DNA of 64,000 nt from an uncultured Muribaculaceae bacterium (GCA_910586895.1 CAJUIW010000002.1:132860-196859); one strand, 5' to 3'; shown: positions 9,270 through 18,114, numbered from the stretch's first letter. A program made the numbers and translations. Notes: generated by a model not told the origin, from the sequence alone.

Positions 9270-10283
9270 ATGGCTGATATAAACAACTCTGTATCGGAGA
9301 GAAAAGAGAACCGTAGTCTGATGGTGGCCATGGCCATTGTCGTAGTGGCACTGATAGTTTTTGCTATAGCCGGCTTTGTATTTCTTGAAGAGCCTGACAA
9401 TATTCTGGAGGGTCAGGCCGATGCAACTTCTGTGAAAATATCCGGTAAACTCCCCGGACGTGTCACCGAATTCTATGTCAAGGAGGGTGATATGGTGAAG
9501 GCCGGCGACACACTGGTGCATATCCACTCGTCGCTTGCCGAGGCAAAGCTTATGCAGGCGCAGGGTATGGAGACGGCTGCCGCCGCCCAGAACCGCAAGG
9601 TAGATGCCGGAACACGCTCCCAGATAATTCAGGGCGCGAAAGATATTGTAGATCAGGCAAAGGCTGCACGTGATATCGCTAAAAAGACATATGACCGCAT
9701 GAATAATCTGTTCAACGAAAATGTGATCAGCGCACAGAAGCGTGACGAAGCCAAGGCTGCCTACGATGCAGCCAACGCTGCTGTAGGAGCTGCTCAGAGC
9801 CAGTATGAACTCGCTGTGGCCGGCGCTCAGAAGGAGGATAAGGCAAGCGCAGCTGCTATGGTGAATGTGGCCAAAGGCGGTGTGCTTGAAGTGGAAAGCC
9901 TGCTTGAGGACCAGTATCTTGTGGCTCCCTGTGACGGACATATCGATCAGATTTATCCTGAGGTGGGTGAGCTTGTAAGCCTCGGTGCCCCGATAATGAA
10001 TCTGCTCAAGATTTCTGATAAGTGGATGGTGTTCAACGTCCGTGAGGATTATCTGAGTCAGCTCAAGCTCGGCAACGAGATAGAGGTGATGATTCCGGCA
10101 TTGGACAAGAAAAAAATAAAGGCACGTATATACTATGTGCGCGATAAGGGAAGCTATGCCACTTGGCATGCCACCAAAGCTACCGGACAGTGGGACAGCC
10201 GAACATTCGAAGTGAAGGCACGTCCGCTTGATACTGTTCCTGATCTCCGTCCCGGAATGACTGTTGTGTACTACACGAAATAG
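9270..10283 (+). CDS. HlyD/EmrA-type periplasmic adaptor protein
   Basis: This 337-residue membrane fusion protein has one N-terminal transmembrane helix (residues ~17-38). A split biotinyl-lipoyl domain follows (VKISGKLPGRVTEFYVKEGD and LVAPCDGHIDQIYPEVGE), with an Ala/Lys/Gln-rich alpha-hairpin between them (~90-200) and a beta-barrel end. It bridges the inner-membrane permeases and the TolC-like channel. The short hairpin and overall size resemble YhiI-type adaptors associated with ABC-2 exporters. The stop lies eight bases before the next start, so it is co-transcribed. Confidence 0.9.
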   Translation: MADINNSVSERKENRSLMVAMAIVVVALIVFAIAGFVFLEEPDNILEGQADATSVKISGKLPGRVTEFYVKEGDMVKAGDTLVHIHSSLAEAKLMQAQGMETAAAAQNRKVDAGTRSQIIQGAKDIVDQAKAARDIAKKTYDRMNNLFNENVISAQKRDEAKAAYDAANAAVGAAQSQYELAVAGAQKEDKASAAAMVNVAKGGVLEVESLLEDQYLVAPCDGHIDQIYPEVGELVSLGAPIMNLLKISDKWMVFNVREDYLSQLKLGNEIEVMIPALDKKKIKARIYYVRDKGSYATWHATKATGQWDSRTFEVKARPLDTVPDLRPGMTVVYYTK

Positions 10284-10291
10284 ATAGTCCG

Positions 10292-11458
10292 ATGAGTGTT
10301 AAGCCTTTCATAGAAACGATAAAACGCGGATGGCGCACGATGTTTCAGCGCAAGATATATTTTGTGCTGATGATAGTAGTGCCGCTGGTATCCACTTTCT
10401 TCTTCCTGAATCTGATGGATTCCGGATTGCCGGCCAATGTGCCTACGGCAGTGGTGGACGAGGACCATTCGTCCATGTCACGTCAGGTGATACGGTCGCT
10501 CAACGCGAGCCAGATGCTGAGCATCAATGACCGTGAGGAGTCGTTTTATGATGCGGTACAGAAGGTCCGTACCGGTAAGGTGATGGGCTTCTTCTACATC
10601 CCGGAGAATTTTGAGAAAGATGCTCTGGGCGGACGTACCCCGACGCTGTCATATTACTGCAATCTGACCTATTACGTGCCCGGCTCGTTGGCATTCAAGG
10701 GGTTCAAGACTGTGGCTGTGACCACCAAGGGGGGCATGGTGCAGACCAAGCTGATTAGTGCCGGTATGGATGGTGGCGAGGTGTCATCGATGCTTCAGCC
10801 TGTGGTCATTGACCAACATCCTATAGGTAATCCATGGCTGAACTACAACTATTACCTTTCAGTGTCATTCCTCTCAGCTCTGCTGGCTCTGCTTATAATG
10901 CAGATAACATCGCTCACCATCTGCTCTGAAATCAAGCAGGGTACATCGCCCGAATGGCTCCGCACCAGCGGAGGCTCGATGCTGGTGGCTGTGATAGGCA
11001 AGCTGATTCCTCAGACTGTGATATGGACCGTAGTCGGAGTGGCTGTGGAGGCGGCTTTGTTTAAATTCAGCCATTTCCCGCTGAACAATCATGCCATGCA
11101 CATGATTGTGGCCATGTTTCTGCTCGTCATAGCAAGCCAGGGATTCGCCACTACGATATGCTGTATCGTGCCTAACATGAGGCTGAGTTTCACTCTCTGC
11201 TCTCTGATTGGTATTCTCACCTTCTCCATAGCTGCATTCTCTTATCCTGTATCGAGCATGTATCCTTCGATAGGAATATTCAGCTATATCCTTCCGGAAA
11301 GGTATTTCTTCCTGATATTCTCTGATCAGGCCCTTAACGGTATTCCTATCTACTATTCACGTTGGTACTATGTGGCTCTGCTGCTGTTCCCGCTTGTGGG
11401 CATGGTAGGACTTAAGCGCCTGAAGAAGCATTGTCTGAATCCGGTATATGTACCCTAA
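10292..11458 (+). CDS. ABC-2-type permease, first of two
   Basis: This 388-residue inner-membrane protein has the ABC2_membrane_3 layout: one N-terminal helix (~25-42), a large periplasmic domain (~43-190) and five helices in the C-terminal half. It ends with a basic tail after a last helix containing LLLFPLVGMVGLKRL. The periplasmic part holds the usual AVVDEDHSSMSRQ segment. It should form half of an export channel with the next gene. No ATP-binding cassette protein is encoded in the operon, so the ATPase must come from elsewhere or the pair works without one. The substrate is unknown. Confidence 0.85.
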   Translation: MSVKPFIETIKRGWRTMFQRKIYFVLMIVVPLVSTFFFLNLMDSGLPANVPTAVVDEDHSSMSRQVIRSLNASQMLSINDREESFYDAVQKVRTGKVMGFFYIPENFEKDALGGRTPTLSYYCNLTYYVPGSLAFKGFKTVAVTTKGGMVQTKLISAGMDGGEVSSMLQPVVIDQHPIGNPWLNYNYYLSVSFLSALLALLIMQITSLTICSEIKQGTSPEWLRTSGGSMLVAVIGKLIPQTVIWTVVGVAVEAALFKFSHFPLNNHAMHMIVAMFLLVIASQGFATTICCIVPNMRLSFTLCSLIGILTFSIAAFSYPVSSMYPSIGIFSYILPERYFFLIFSDQALNGIPIYYSRWYYVALLLFPLVGMVGLKRLKKHCLNPVYVP

Positions 11459-11473
11459 CCCTATAGAATAGAA

Positions 11474-12679
11474 ATGAAACCTACATTCTACATAGCACGT
11501 TGGTTTGCCGGGCTGTTCCGTGTCTGGCGCCGTGAGTTCCATCTGATTTTTTCAGATATCGGAGTCATGCTCTTCTTCTTCGCACTTCCTACCGGCTATC
11601 CGGTGATATATGCGCTTATATATAACCCGGAGGTGATTGTGGATATGCCGGTGGCTATTGTTGACAACAGCCGCAGCGAGAAGAGCCGTGAGCTGGTACG
11701 CATGGTGGACGCCACGGAGGCTATGAAGGTTTATGACTATGTGCCTGACATGGAGGCCGCGCGCCGGTTGATGAACAGCCATGAGGTGTACGGCATATTG
11801 GAGATTCCGGCCGATTACGCCCGTAAACTCGGGCGCGGAGAGCAGGCTACCACTGTGTTCTATGCCGAGATGGACCTTATGCTGCGGTACCGTACGTTTG
11901 TTTCGGCTCTGACAGATATTCAGCTGGCCTTGGGTTCTGAGATACAGACACAGACCATCAATGATATAGGTTTGTTGGCGCAGGGTATGGCACAGGTGCC
12001 TGTGGAGAGCGAGTCGATAATGCTCGGCGACCCCACGCAGGGATTTGCCTCGTTTATCATGCCCGGTATCATAGTGCTGATACTTCAGCAGAGTATTGTG
12101 CTCGGAGTCTGTATTCTGGCCGGTACATCGAAGCAGCGGAGCCGTAAAAACGGAGGAATTGACCCGATGGCTGTCGATGCTTCGCCTACGGCACAGCTCC
12201 TTGGCCGCCTCCTGTGCTATATGACGCTTTATATCCCTATCACCTTCTATCTGCTCCATCTGGTGCCCGTGATGTTCAGTTTCCCGCATTATGGCGATAT
12301 GTGGGCGTGGATATCCTTCATAGTGCCTTTTGTAATATGCAGTGTGTTCTTCGGACGGGTTATATCGGAGTTTGTAAGCGACCGCGAGAGCGCTTTCCTT
12401 GTGGTGGTGTTCACCTCTGTCGTGTTCCTGTTCCTCTCAGGCCTTACATGGCCGCGCTATGCCATGAATAAGTTCTGGACGCTTGTGGGCGACTGCGTGC
12501 CTGCAACGTGGGGGATGGAGGGATTCCTTGGCATCAATTCCAATGGCTCCGATTTCGTGACCCAGATGGAACCGTATACGTCGCTGTGGATTCTGTCGGC
12601 AGTGTATTTCCTGCTCTCCTACATATTCATAAGGATAAGGAAGCAACCATGCAGGATGCTCTCCTATGATAAGAAGTAA
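11474..12679 (+). CDS. ABC-2-type permease, second of two
   Basis: This 401-residue protein is a divergent paralogue of the preceding permease, with the same topology: N-terminal helix ~30-50, periplasmic domain with VAIVDNSRSEKSRELVRM, then a C-terminal helix bundle. It starts 15 bases after the first permease and ends the exporter operon, directly before a strong hairpin terminator. Paired permeases with TolC and HlyD partners are common in Bacteroidales and are often annotated as drug or lipid exporters. Direct evidence for a substrate is absent here. Confidence 0.85.
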   Translation: MKPTFYIARWFAGLFRVWRREFHLIFSDIGVMLFFFALPTGYPVIYALIYNPEVIVDMPVAIVDNSRSEKSRELVRMVDATEAMKVYDYVPDMEAARRLMNSHEVYGILEIPADYARKLGRGEQATTVFYAEMDLMLRYRTFVSALTDIQLALGSEIQTQTINDIGLLAQGMAQVPVESESIMLGDPTQGFASFIMPGIIVLILQQSIVLGVCILAGTSKQRSRKNGGIDPMAVDASPTAQLLGRLLCYMTLYIPITFYLLHLVPVMFSFPHYGDMWAWISFIVPFVICSVFFGRVISEFVSDRESAFLVVVFTSVVFLFLSGLTWPRYAMNKFWTLVGDCVPATWGMEGFLGINSNGSDFVTQMEPYTSLWILSAVYFLLSYIFIRIRKQPCRMLSYDKK

Positions 12680-12687
12680 CAAATTGA

Positions 12688-12720
12688 GGCCGGTTTCATT
12701 GTATGGACCGGCCTTTTTTT
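12688..12720 (+). terminator. Intrinsic terminator of exporter operon
   Basis: GGCCGGT (12688-12694) pairs with ACCGGCC (12707-12713), followed by seven T. It overlaps the 3' end of the convergent lrgB by two bases. Confidence 0.9.
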
Positions 12721-13429
12721 ACACCGGACCGTAGCCGAGCAGGTCGAGAATGACAGGCGACAGGAGCGCCGTCAGAAGCCCGTTGAGCGTCAATCCGAGG
12801 GATGAGTATGCTCCGTAGCGTTCGCCGCGTTCCATGGCTGCTGAGGTGCCTACGGCATGGGCCGCCGTACCGATTGAGAGACCTCCGGCTATCGGGCTCT
12901 TGATGCGGCTCAGGCTTACCATACGGAATCCTGCCATAGCACCGAATATGCCGGTGCATACCACTACGGCCGCTGTCAGCGATGGTATGCCACCCATGGC
13001 CGAAGATATTTCCATAGCTATCGGAGTGGTCACAGCTTTCGGCGCGAGTGATATGATGACTTCACGCGAGGCTCCCAACAGGCGGGCTACAAGCACTACG
13101 GATACAATGCCGGCCACGCAGCCTGCAAGTTCGGCCATCAGCAACGGAAGCATCTGTTTCTTAATCGCCTCAAGCTGGCGGTAGAGTGGCACGCCTAAGG
13201 CCACAACCGCCGGTTTGAGCCACAGCTCGATATAGGAGCCTCCGGCTGCATATGTGTCGTAATCAACCCCGAGAGATGAGAGCAGGACTATCAATACAAG
13301 TATCGATATCAGGATAGGATTGAGCAGGGTCAGCCCGGTGCGCCGCTGTAGCAGCTTGGCTCCGAGAAAAACTATGAATGTCAGTGCTATAAGCACTACC
13401 TTGTTCTGGATCAGTTCAGCGTATGCCAT
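12719..13429 (-). CDS. lrgB: LrgB/CidB family membrane protein
   Basis: This 236-residue protein of about six to seven membrane helices carries the LrgB signatures PVIYRQ-like VPLYRQLEAIKKQ (~80-92), LAPKAVTTPIAMEIS (~128) and GTAAHAVGTSAAMERGE (~195). With LrgA it forms a holin/antiholin-like or pyruvate/glycolate-transport system, depending on the organism. Its start overlaps the end of lrgA by 14 bases, so the two are translated together. The length is normal. The physiological role in Bacteroidota is not settled. Confidence 0.88.
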   Translation of the reverse strand: MAYAELIQNKVVLIALTFIVFLGAKLLQRRTGLTLLNPILISILVLIVLLSSLGVDYDTYAAGGSYIELWLKPAVVALGVPLYRQLEAIKKQMLPLLMAELAGCVAGIVSVVLVARLLGASREVIISLAPKAVTTPIAMEISSAMGGIPSLTAAVVVCTGIFGAMAGFRMVSLSRIKSPIAGGLSIGTAAHAVGTSAAMERGERYGAYSSLGLTLNGLLTALLSPVILDLLGYGPV

Positions 13430-13778
13430 GATGATGTAGTGAAGTGGAACGGCGTACCATCTGGTGGATCCATCCGGTTACGGCTATTATTATGAAGGTG
13501 CTGACTATGGTGGCGGCCACTATCGGCATCCACTGGTCGCGCAGCAGGCCGAGGCAGCGCATTACACCTACGCCGGCCGGCACGAAGAAGAACCCGAGGT
13601 TCTTTACCAGAAAGTCGGCCACTTTATCGACCCACATAAGGCGTATAATACGCATTTTCAAGGCTGCCGCAAGCAGTAGCATCCCTATGATGCTCGATGG
13701 TACGGGAACGCCTGTCACAGCTACAATAACCTCGCCTATGGCAAGGAATGCAAATATCAATCCAAGCTGAAGAATCAT
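13416..13778 (-). CDS. lrgA: LrgA/CidA family membrane protein
   Basis: This 120-residue protein with four predicted helices is typical of LrgA. The segment PVPSSIIGMLLLAAALKM (residues ~25-42) and FFFVPAGVGVM (~69-79) are family hallmarks. It is the first gene of the minus-strand lrgAB pair and probably assembles with LrgB in the inner membrane. A TAnnTTTG box on the minus strand lies 56 bases upstream. Confidence 0.88.
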   Translation of the reverse strand: MILQLGLIFAFLAIGEVIVAVTGVPVPSSIIGMLLLAAALKMRIIRLMWVDKVADFLVKNLGFFFVPAGVGVMRCLGLLRDQWMPIVAATIVSTFIIIAVTGWIHQMVRRSTSLHHHGIR

Positions 13779-13833
13779 ATATATATGTGATAGCTTAACG
13801 GATGCGTGTATTGAACATCCTTGTAATTCTGGG

Positions 13834-13841
13834 CAAAGTTA
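13834..13841 (-). promoter_or_regulatory. -7 box TAACTTTG of lrgAB
   Basis: The reverse complement reads TAACTTTG (TAnnTTTG) upstream of lrgA. No matching -33 element is clear. Confidence 0.45.
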
Positions 13842-13897
13842 CGGCTAAATTTGTTGATTGGATGCAATCAGTGGCTGTTTTATTCTTAACAGGTATG

Positions 13898-13929
13898 AAA
13901 AAAGCGGGAGCGCTGTTGAGCACTCCCGC
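13898..13929 (-). terminator. Intrinsic terminator of gap
   Basis: GCGGGAG/CTCCCGC (13904-13910 with 13923-13929), with an inner GCT/AGC stem, is flanked on the plus strand by six A. It reads as a hairpin plus T-run for the minus-strand gap gene. Confidence 0.88.
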
Positions 13930-13956
13930 CTGTTGGTTATGTTAAGTGGCTTTGGA

Positions 13957-14967
13957 TTAGCCGTTAACCTGCTTCATGTGAGCGATGAGATCGAGCACCT
14001 TGTTTGAGTAGCCGATTTCGTTGTCGTACCATGATACAACCTTAACGAAGTTGTCGGTCAGATATACACCGGCGTTAGCGTCGAAGATTGAAGTAAGAGC
14101 GCATCCGAGGAAGTCGCTTGATACAACAGCATCTTCAGTGTAGCCGAGTACACCCTTGAGTTCGCCTTCAGCAGCTTCCTTCATGGCAGCGCAGATAGCT
14201 TCCTTGGTAGCGGGCTTTTCGAGGTTAACGGTGAGGTCAACAACTGATACGTCAAGAGTGGGGACACGCATTGAGATACCGGTGAGCTTGCCGTTAAGAG
14301 CGGGGATAACTTTACCTACAGCCTTGGCAGCGCCAGTGCTTGAGGGGATGATGTTGCCAGAAGCGGCACGGCCACCACGCCAGTCCTTCATTGAAGGTCC
14401 GTCAACAGTCTTCTGAGTAGCGGTGGTTGAGTGAACGGTGGTCATAAGGCCGTTTACGATGCCGAACTTGTCGTTAAGAACCTTTGCGATGGGAGCAAGG
14501 CAGTTGGTGGTGCAAGAAGCGTTTGATACGAACTGAGTGCCCTTAACGTATTCGTTCTGGTTAACACCGCATACGAACATGGGGGTGTCGTCCTTTGAGG
14601 GAGCTGACATAACCACGTATTTAGCGCCGGCTTCGATGTGGGCCTGAGCTTTTTCCTTTGTGAGGAAAAGACCGGTTGACTCAACAACGTATTCAGCACC
14701 TACAGCACCCCAACCGATTTCAGCGGGATTCTTGCAAGCTGTAACGCGGATTTCCTTGCCGTTTACGATAAGGAGGCTCTTTTCCATGTCATAGTCAACA
14801 GTACCGTCGAAACGACCGTGCATTGTGTCATACTTGAGCATGTAAGCCATGTAGTCAACGGGAAGAAGGTCGTTGATAGCTACTACTTCGATGTCTTCTC
14901 TTTTAGTAGATGCACGGAACACGAAACGTCCGATACGGCCAAAGCCGTTAATACCTATTTTTGTCAT
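13957..14967 (-). CDS. gap: Glyceraldehyde-3-phosphate dehydrogenase (type I)
   Basis: This 336-residue enzyme oxidises glyceraldehyde-3-phosphate to 1,3-bisphosphoglycerate with NAD in glycolysis. The Rossmann start KIGINGFGRIGR, the catalytic loop SNASCTTNC (nucleophile Cys152) and the C-terminal SWYDNEIGYSNKVLDL are all intact. The gene is monocistronic, with its own hairpin terminator and a minus-strand TATTTTTG box about 85 bases before the ATG. Confidence 0.97.
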   Translation of the reverse strand: MTKIGINGFGRIGRFVFRASTKREDIEVVAINDLLPVDYMAYMLKYDTMHGRFDGTVDYDMEKSLLIVNGKEIRVTACKNPAEIGWGAVGAEYVVESTGLFLTKEKAQAHIEAGAKYVVMSAPSKDDTPMFVCGVNQNEYVKGTQFVSNASCTTNCLAPIAKVLNDKFGIVNGLMTTVHSTTATQKTVDGPSMKDWRGGRAASGNIIPSSTGAAKAVGKVIPALNGKLTGISMRVPTLDVSVVDLTVNLEKPATKEAICAAMKEAAEGELKGVLGYTEDAVVSSDFLGCALTSIFDANAGVYLTDNFVKVVSWYDNEIGYSNKVLDLIAHMKQVNG

Positions 14968-15051
14968 AATACTTAATAAAAAATATTGGGTTGTAAAATA
15001 TTATTAGTTAGTGTGTTGCCTTCAGAGAGCATCTAGCTCTCCAAGACGTCA

Positions 15052-15059
15052 CAAAAATA
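15052..15059 (-). promoter_or_regulatory. -7 box TATTTTTG of gap
   Basis: The reverse complement of CAAAAATA reads TATTTTTG upstream of gap. It sits back-to-back with the mscL promoter 26 bases further right. Confidence 0.5.
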
Positions 15060-15084
15060 CTAAAAATATTCCGAAAATCAGGGG

Positions 15085-15114
15085 TTGACGATAGATAAAA
15101 ATATGTTAATTTTG
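15085..15114 (+). promoter_or_regulatory. Full Bacteroidota promoter of mscL
   Basis: TTG (15085-15087), 19 bases of spacer, then TAATTTTG (15107-15114) matches the -33/-7 consensus spacing. It gives a leader of about 80 bases before mscL. Confidence 0.7.
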
Positions 15115-15203
15115 CAACAGTTTCCCCCTTTTGTAGCGTTAGATAGTGTACGGCTGTCCAAATGCCGCTTTTCTGATGTGTAATTTATCAAATTTGTTAG
15201 TAT

Positions 15204-15638
15204 ATGAAGAAGTTTTTCAGTGATTTCAAAGATTTTGCCATGAAGGGTAATGTTGTCGACATGGCTGTAGGTGTTATCATCGGTGCCGCTTTCGGCAAGA
15301 TTGTGTCATCGCTCGTTGACGATATCATCATGCCGCTTGTGGGGGTGGCCACAGGAGGAATGAATTTCACCGATTACAAGTGGGTCATAAAGCCTGAGAT
15401 CAAGGATGCTGCGGGTGAGATTATACAGCCGCTTGTGTCGCTCAACTGGGGTTCGTGGGTTCAGACTGTTGTCAACTTCCTGATTGTGGCGTTCTGTATC
15501 TTTGTGATGATCCGCTTCATGCAGAATATGCGTAAGAAGAAAGTGGAAGAGGAGGCTGCCGCTGTGGCTGGCCCTACCAAAGAGGAGGAACTGCTCACTG
15601 AAATACGCGATATACTGCGTAAGGATTCTGAAAAATAA
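15204..15638 (+). CDS. mscL: Large-conductance mechanosensitive channel
   Basis: This 144-residue protein forms the homopentameric MscL channel that opens under membrane tension to release solutes on hypo-osmotic shock. The first helix has GNVVDMAVGVIIGAAFGKIV (residues ~13-32), the second runs ~88-110, and a charged C-terminal bundle has EEELLTEIRDIL. The length matches the family. It converges with the RNase H gene with only two bases between stops and no hairpin there. Confidence 0.95.
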   Translation: MKKFFSDFKDFAMKGNVVDMAVGVIIGAAFGKIVSSLVDDIIMPLVGVATGGMNFTDYKWVIKPEIKDAAGEIIQPLVSLNWGSWVQTVVNFLIVAFCIFVMIRFMQNMRKKKVEEEAAAVAGPTKEEELLTEIRDILRKDSEK

Positions 15639-15640
15639 TA

Positions 15641-16288
15641 TTATTTGCGGCCGAAATCGGCGGGAATCTCTCCCCAGCGTTCGGTCTCCCATTTTACAAC
15701 ACGGTTAGCCGGGGTGTGGCTCTGAAGCCATGCCTCGGCTCGTGCTATAAGACGGCGTATAGGTTCGTTGGCTGCCGTAGGGGCTATTGTTGTGCGTGCC
15801 TTACGGTTTCGTACCCAGGCCATGGCGGTGCGGCTGTCCGAATATATGGTGACGCCTGAGCGTCCCTGCTGTTCGAGCATGGCCAGGGCATGGACTATGG
15901 CAAGAAACTCACCCATGTTGTTGCTGCCTCCATGAAGCGGACCAAGGTGAAATATGCGCTGTCCGCTGTCGATGTCCACTCCCTGGTATTCCACCGGGCC
16001 CGGATTGCGGCTGCATGCCGCATCGACGGCTATGGCTCCCTTGACTATTTCAGGAAATGAATCGTAATTGACGGCGGTGGCTTTATGCCGGCTCATTGCG
16101 CGCAGCAGTCCCATGTGTTCCGACGGGTTGCCGCGATATGCGGCCACGGCCTGCTCTCTGGTGGGGAAGCTTTTGTAACGGGCCCCGTTGAAGCCTTCTA
16201 CCTGAAGCTTGCACTCTTCCCACGAATCAAATACTCCGGTGTCATGTCCGGCCCATACAACGTAATATTTCGGTCCTTTGCTGCTCAT
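15641..16288 (-). CDS. rnhA: Ribonuclease H with N-terminal viroplasmin-type hybrid-binding domain
   Basis: This 215-residue protein carries an N-terminal RNA:DNA-hybrid-binding (caulimovirus viroplasmin) domain, residues ~1-50, beginning SSKGPKYYVVWAGHDTGVF. An RNase H domain follows with acidic residues in AVDAAC, NMGEFLAI, YSDSRTA and the C-terminal PADFG. It degrades RNA in RNA:DNA hybrids. The start at 16288 is chosen because its ATG overlaps the stop of the upstream gene as ATGA, and the domain begins right there. Longer upstream frames are shadow sequence. It is co-transcribed with the alanine-dehydrogenase-like gene. Confidence 0.9.
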   Translation of the reverse strand: MSSKGPKYYVVWAGHDTGVFDSWEECKLQVEGFNGARYKSFPTREQAVAAYRGNPSEHMGLLRAMSRHKATAVNYDSFPEIVKGAIAVDAACSRNPGPVEYQGVDIDSGQRIFHLGPLHGGSNNMGEFLAIVHALAMLEQQGRSGVTIYSDSRTAMAWVRNRKARTTIAPTAANEPIRRLIARAEAWLQSHTPANRVVKWETERWGEIPADFGRK

Positions 16289-17475
16289 GAAAGTGTCAGA
16301 TAAATGTTGATATCCACATGCCGTGTGCCTCCGAGTTTGGCTATGTCGGGATCTACGGCTTTTCCGAGGAATGTGAATGCGGCCCGCTGCAGTCCGGGCA
16401 GGAGTTTGAGGGCATTGGTGATTCCCTCGCATGTCACTATGTCGCGAAGCATGGTGATAAGCGCATCGCTCAGTGCCATGGCGGCAGTGCGCGGTACGGA
16501 GGAGCCGGCGTTGACGTAGCACACGCGGGAGGTGGCGGTGGGAGATATATCAACCGGTGCGCTGCTGGCAAGGTCTATTACCGGAAGAGAGGGGAAGGCT
16601 TTGCCGCAGTTGGCCGTAAGGTCAAATATTATGGCGCCGCGTTTCATCTCTGCAATCATTTCGGGTGTGATTTCAGGCATGGGGGTGACATCGGTGTACA
16701 CAACTACATCGGCTGTGCGGAGGGCCGACTGCAGTCCGCGCGGATGAAGCGAGGCCCCTACAGCGGTCGGGCCAAGTTCACGCATGGCACGGCGCAGCCG
16801 GTACACGTCGTGGTCAAACATGCGTACCAGCGCTCCTACGCCTGAGGCGGAGCGTGCGGCGGCACAGGCTGCCAGGTCGCTTCCTATGATGGTCACTTCG
16901 CAGGGGATTACTCCGGCCACACCTCCAAGCAGTATGCCTTTGCCATGTTTGGCGTCGGCAAGGAGCGATGCCGCGCGTGCTATGGCCGCGCGGCCGTCTA
17001 TTTCTGCCAGAATGTCGGCTATAGGGCAGTTGCCCCGGGAGTCGGTGATGCGGTCAAGCGCTATGGCAATGATGCTCTGCTTAAGTAGCGTGCGCACAGT
17101 GTCGGGTGTCTGCCGGCACAGTGTCATAAGCGTCAGCAGCATGGCGCCGCGGCGCATGCGGCGTATATCTTTCGATGCCAAAGGGGCAAGGTGTATCACA
17201 ATGTCGCACCGCAGGGCCTCGTCGCGTGATACAATCTGGACTCCGGCGGCTGAGTACTGTGCTGCGGTATAGTGTATCACATCGGCCGCACCATCTTCCA
17301 TGAATATTGAGAACCCCTGTTCCGACAGCAGTTTGGCAGCTTCGGGTGTTATGGGGAAGCGGCGTTCGGAGGCATCGTTGCAGCGGGGCAGACCTATGGT
17401 GAATTTGCGCCGTCCCATGACTGTGGTCACCTCTTGGGGCATTACGGATGGAGTGGAGTCAGTGCTGGTGTTCAT
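16285..17475 (-). CDS. Alanine dehydrogenase/transhydrogenase-like protein with degenerate active site
   Basis: This ~396-residue protein has the AlaDh/PNT N- and C-domains. It begins the fold at KFTIGLPRCNDASERRFP and shows KHGKGILLGGVAGVIP, then the Rossmann segment EVTIIGSDLAACAAARSASG. Active alanine dehydrogenases have a GGGVVG-like loop and catalytic Lys and His in KxKEP and HLA motifs. Here the loop reads GSDLAA, and the equivalents read HLAPL and TLCRQ. Catalysis is therefore doubtful; a regulatory or structural role is possible (inference). The start is uncertain: 17475 overlaps aroK by 17 bases, while 17442 would leave 16 bases. It is in operon with aroK and the RNase H gene. Confidence 0.7.
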   Translation of the reverse strand: MNTSTDSTPSVMPQEVTTVMGRRKFTIGLPRCNDASERRFPITPEAAKLLSEQGFSIFMEDGAADVIHYTAAQYSAAGVQIVSRDEALRCDIVIHLAPLASKDIRRMRRGAMLLTLMTLCRQTPDTVRTLLKQSIIAIALDRITDSRGNCPIADILAEIDGRAAIARAASLLADAKHGKGILLGGVAGVIPCEVTIIGSDLAACAAARSASGVGALVRMFDHDVYRLRRAMRELGPTAVGASLHPRGLQSALRTADVVVYTDVTPMPEITPEMIAEMKRGAIIFDLTANCGKAFPSLPVIDLASSAPVDISPTATSRVCYVNAGSSVPRTAAMALSDALITMLRDIVTCEGITNALKLLPGLQRAAFTFLGKAVDPDIAKLGGTRHVDINIYLTLS

Positions 17476-18010
17476 TGGCGTCGGGGAGATTGAAGGTGGC
17501 AATAAATTGTTTTACGGATTCCGCTATCTGTGCTCGGTCGTCAAGGCGGTCGGAGCAGAAGCGGTGGAGTGCTTTCCCATAGTGGGGCATCCTGGCCGCG
17601 AGTGCGGAGCTGATGTATGCATCAAGTTCCTCATCGGTCATGGCTGCTATAAGCGGACGCTTGGAGCGCGCGGCTGAAAGGCGTTCTGACAGTCTGGCGT
17701 GCGATGCTTCGAGCAATATGGTTGTGCCGCGTCGGTTCATTAGCTCCATATTGTCGTAGAAACATGGCGTACCGCCGCCGCAGGCTATTATCACATCCTC
17801 AAAATCAGCTACTTCTGTAAGTATTGCCTGCTCGCGCTGGCGGAATCCCGCTTCGCCGTGGCAGCTGAATATTTCGGATATGGACATGTGGTAACGGTTT
17901 TCTATATACTCGTCGAGGTCAATGAACTGCATGCCTGTAGCTTGGCTCAATGCACGCCCGAGTGTGGTTTTGCCGCTGCCCATGTAGCCTATGAGGAATA
18001 TCGGTTTCAT
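17459..18010 (-). CDS. aroK: Shikimate kinase
   Basis: This 183-residue P-loop kinase phosphorylates shikimate at O3 in aromatic amino-acid synthesis. The Walker A GYMGSGKT is at residues 8-15. The shikimate-binding pieces FIDLDEYIE (~31) and RQREQAI (~57), and the VIACGGGTP loop (~76), are present. The start at 18010 fits the family N-terminus MKPIFLIGYMG; an in-frame extension upstream is not family-like. A TATCTTTG promoter box ends four bases before the ATG, implying a leaderless or very short-leader mRNA. Confidence 0.93.
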   Translation of the reverse strand: MKPIFLIGYMGSGKTTLGRALSQATGMQFIDLDEYIENRYHMSISEIFSCHGEAGFRQREQAILTEVADFEDVIIACGGGTPCFYDNMELMNRRGTTILLEASHARLSERLSAARSKRPLIAAMTDEELDAYISSALAARMPHYGKALHRFCSDRLDDRAQIAESVKQFIATFNLPDANEHQH

Positions 18011-18014
18011 ATGG

Positions 18015-18022
18015 CAAAGATA
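18015..18022 (-). promoter_or_regulatory. -7 box TATCTTTG abutting aroK start
   Basis: The reverse complement reads TATCTTTGCC, ending four bases before the aroK ATG. The transcription start would fall at or inside the start codon. Confidence 0.5.
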
Positions 18023-18038
18023 GTGAAATCCTGAACAG

Positions 18039-18081
18039 AAAAAAATAGCGGGCCGCAACCTCTTGCCGAGGTGCGGCCCGC
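18039..18081 (-). terminator. Intrinsic terminator of pckA
   Basis: GCGGGCCGCA (18048-18057) pairs perfectly with TGCGGCCCGC (18072-18081), and an inner CCTC/GAGG stem extends it. Seven A at 18039-18045 give the U-run on the minus strand. Confidence 0.92.
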
Positions 18082-18114
18082 ATCATATTATGGTCAAGTT
18101 ATAATCTTATCTGA

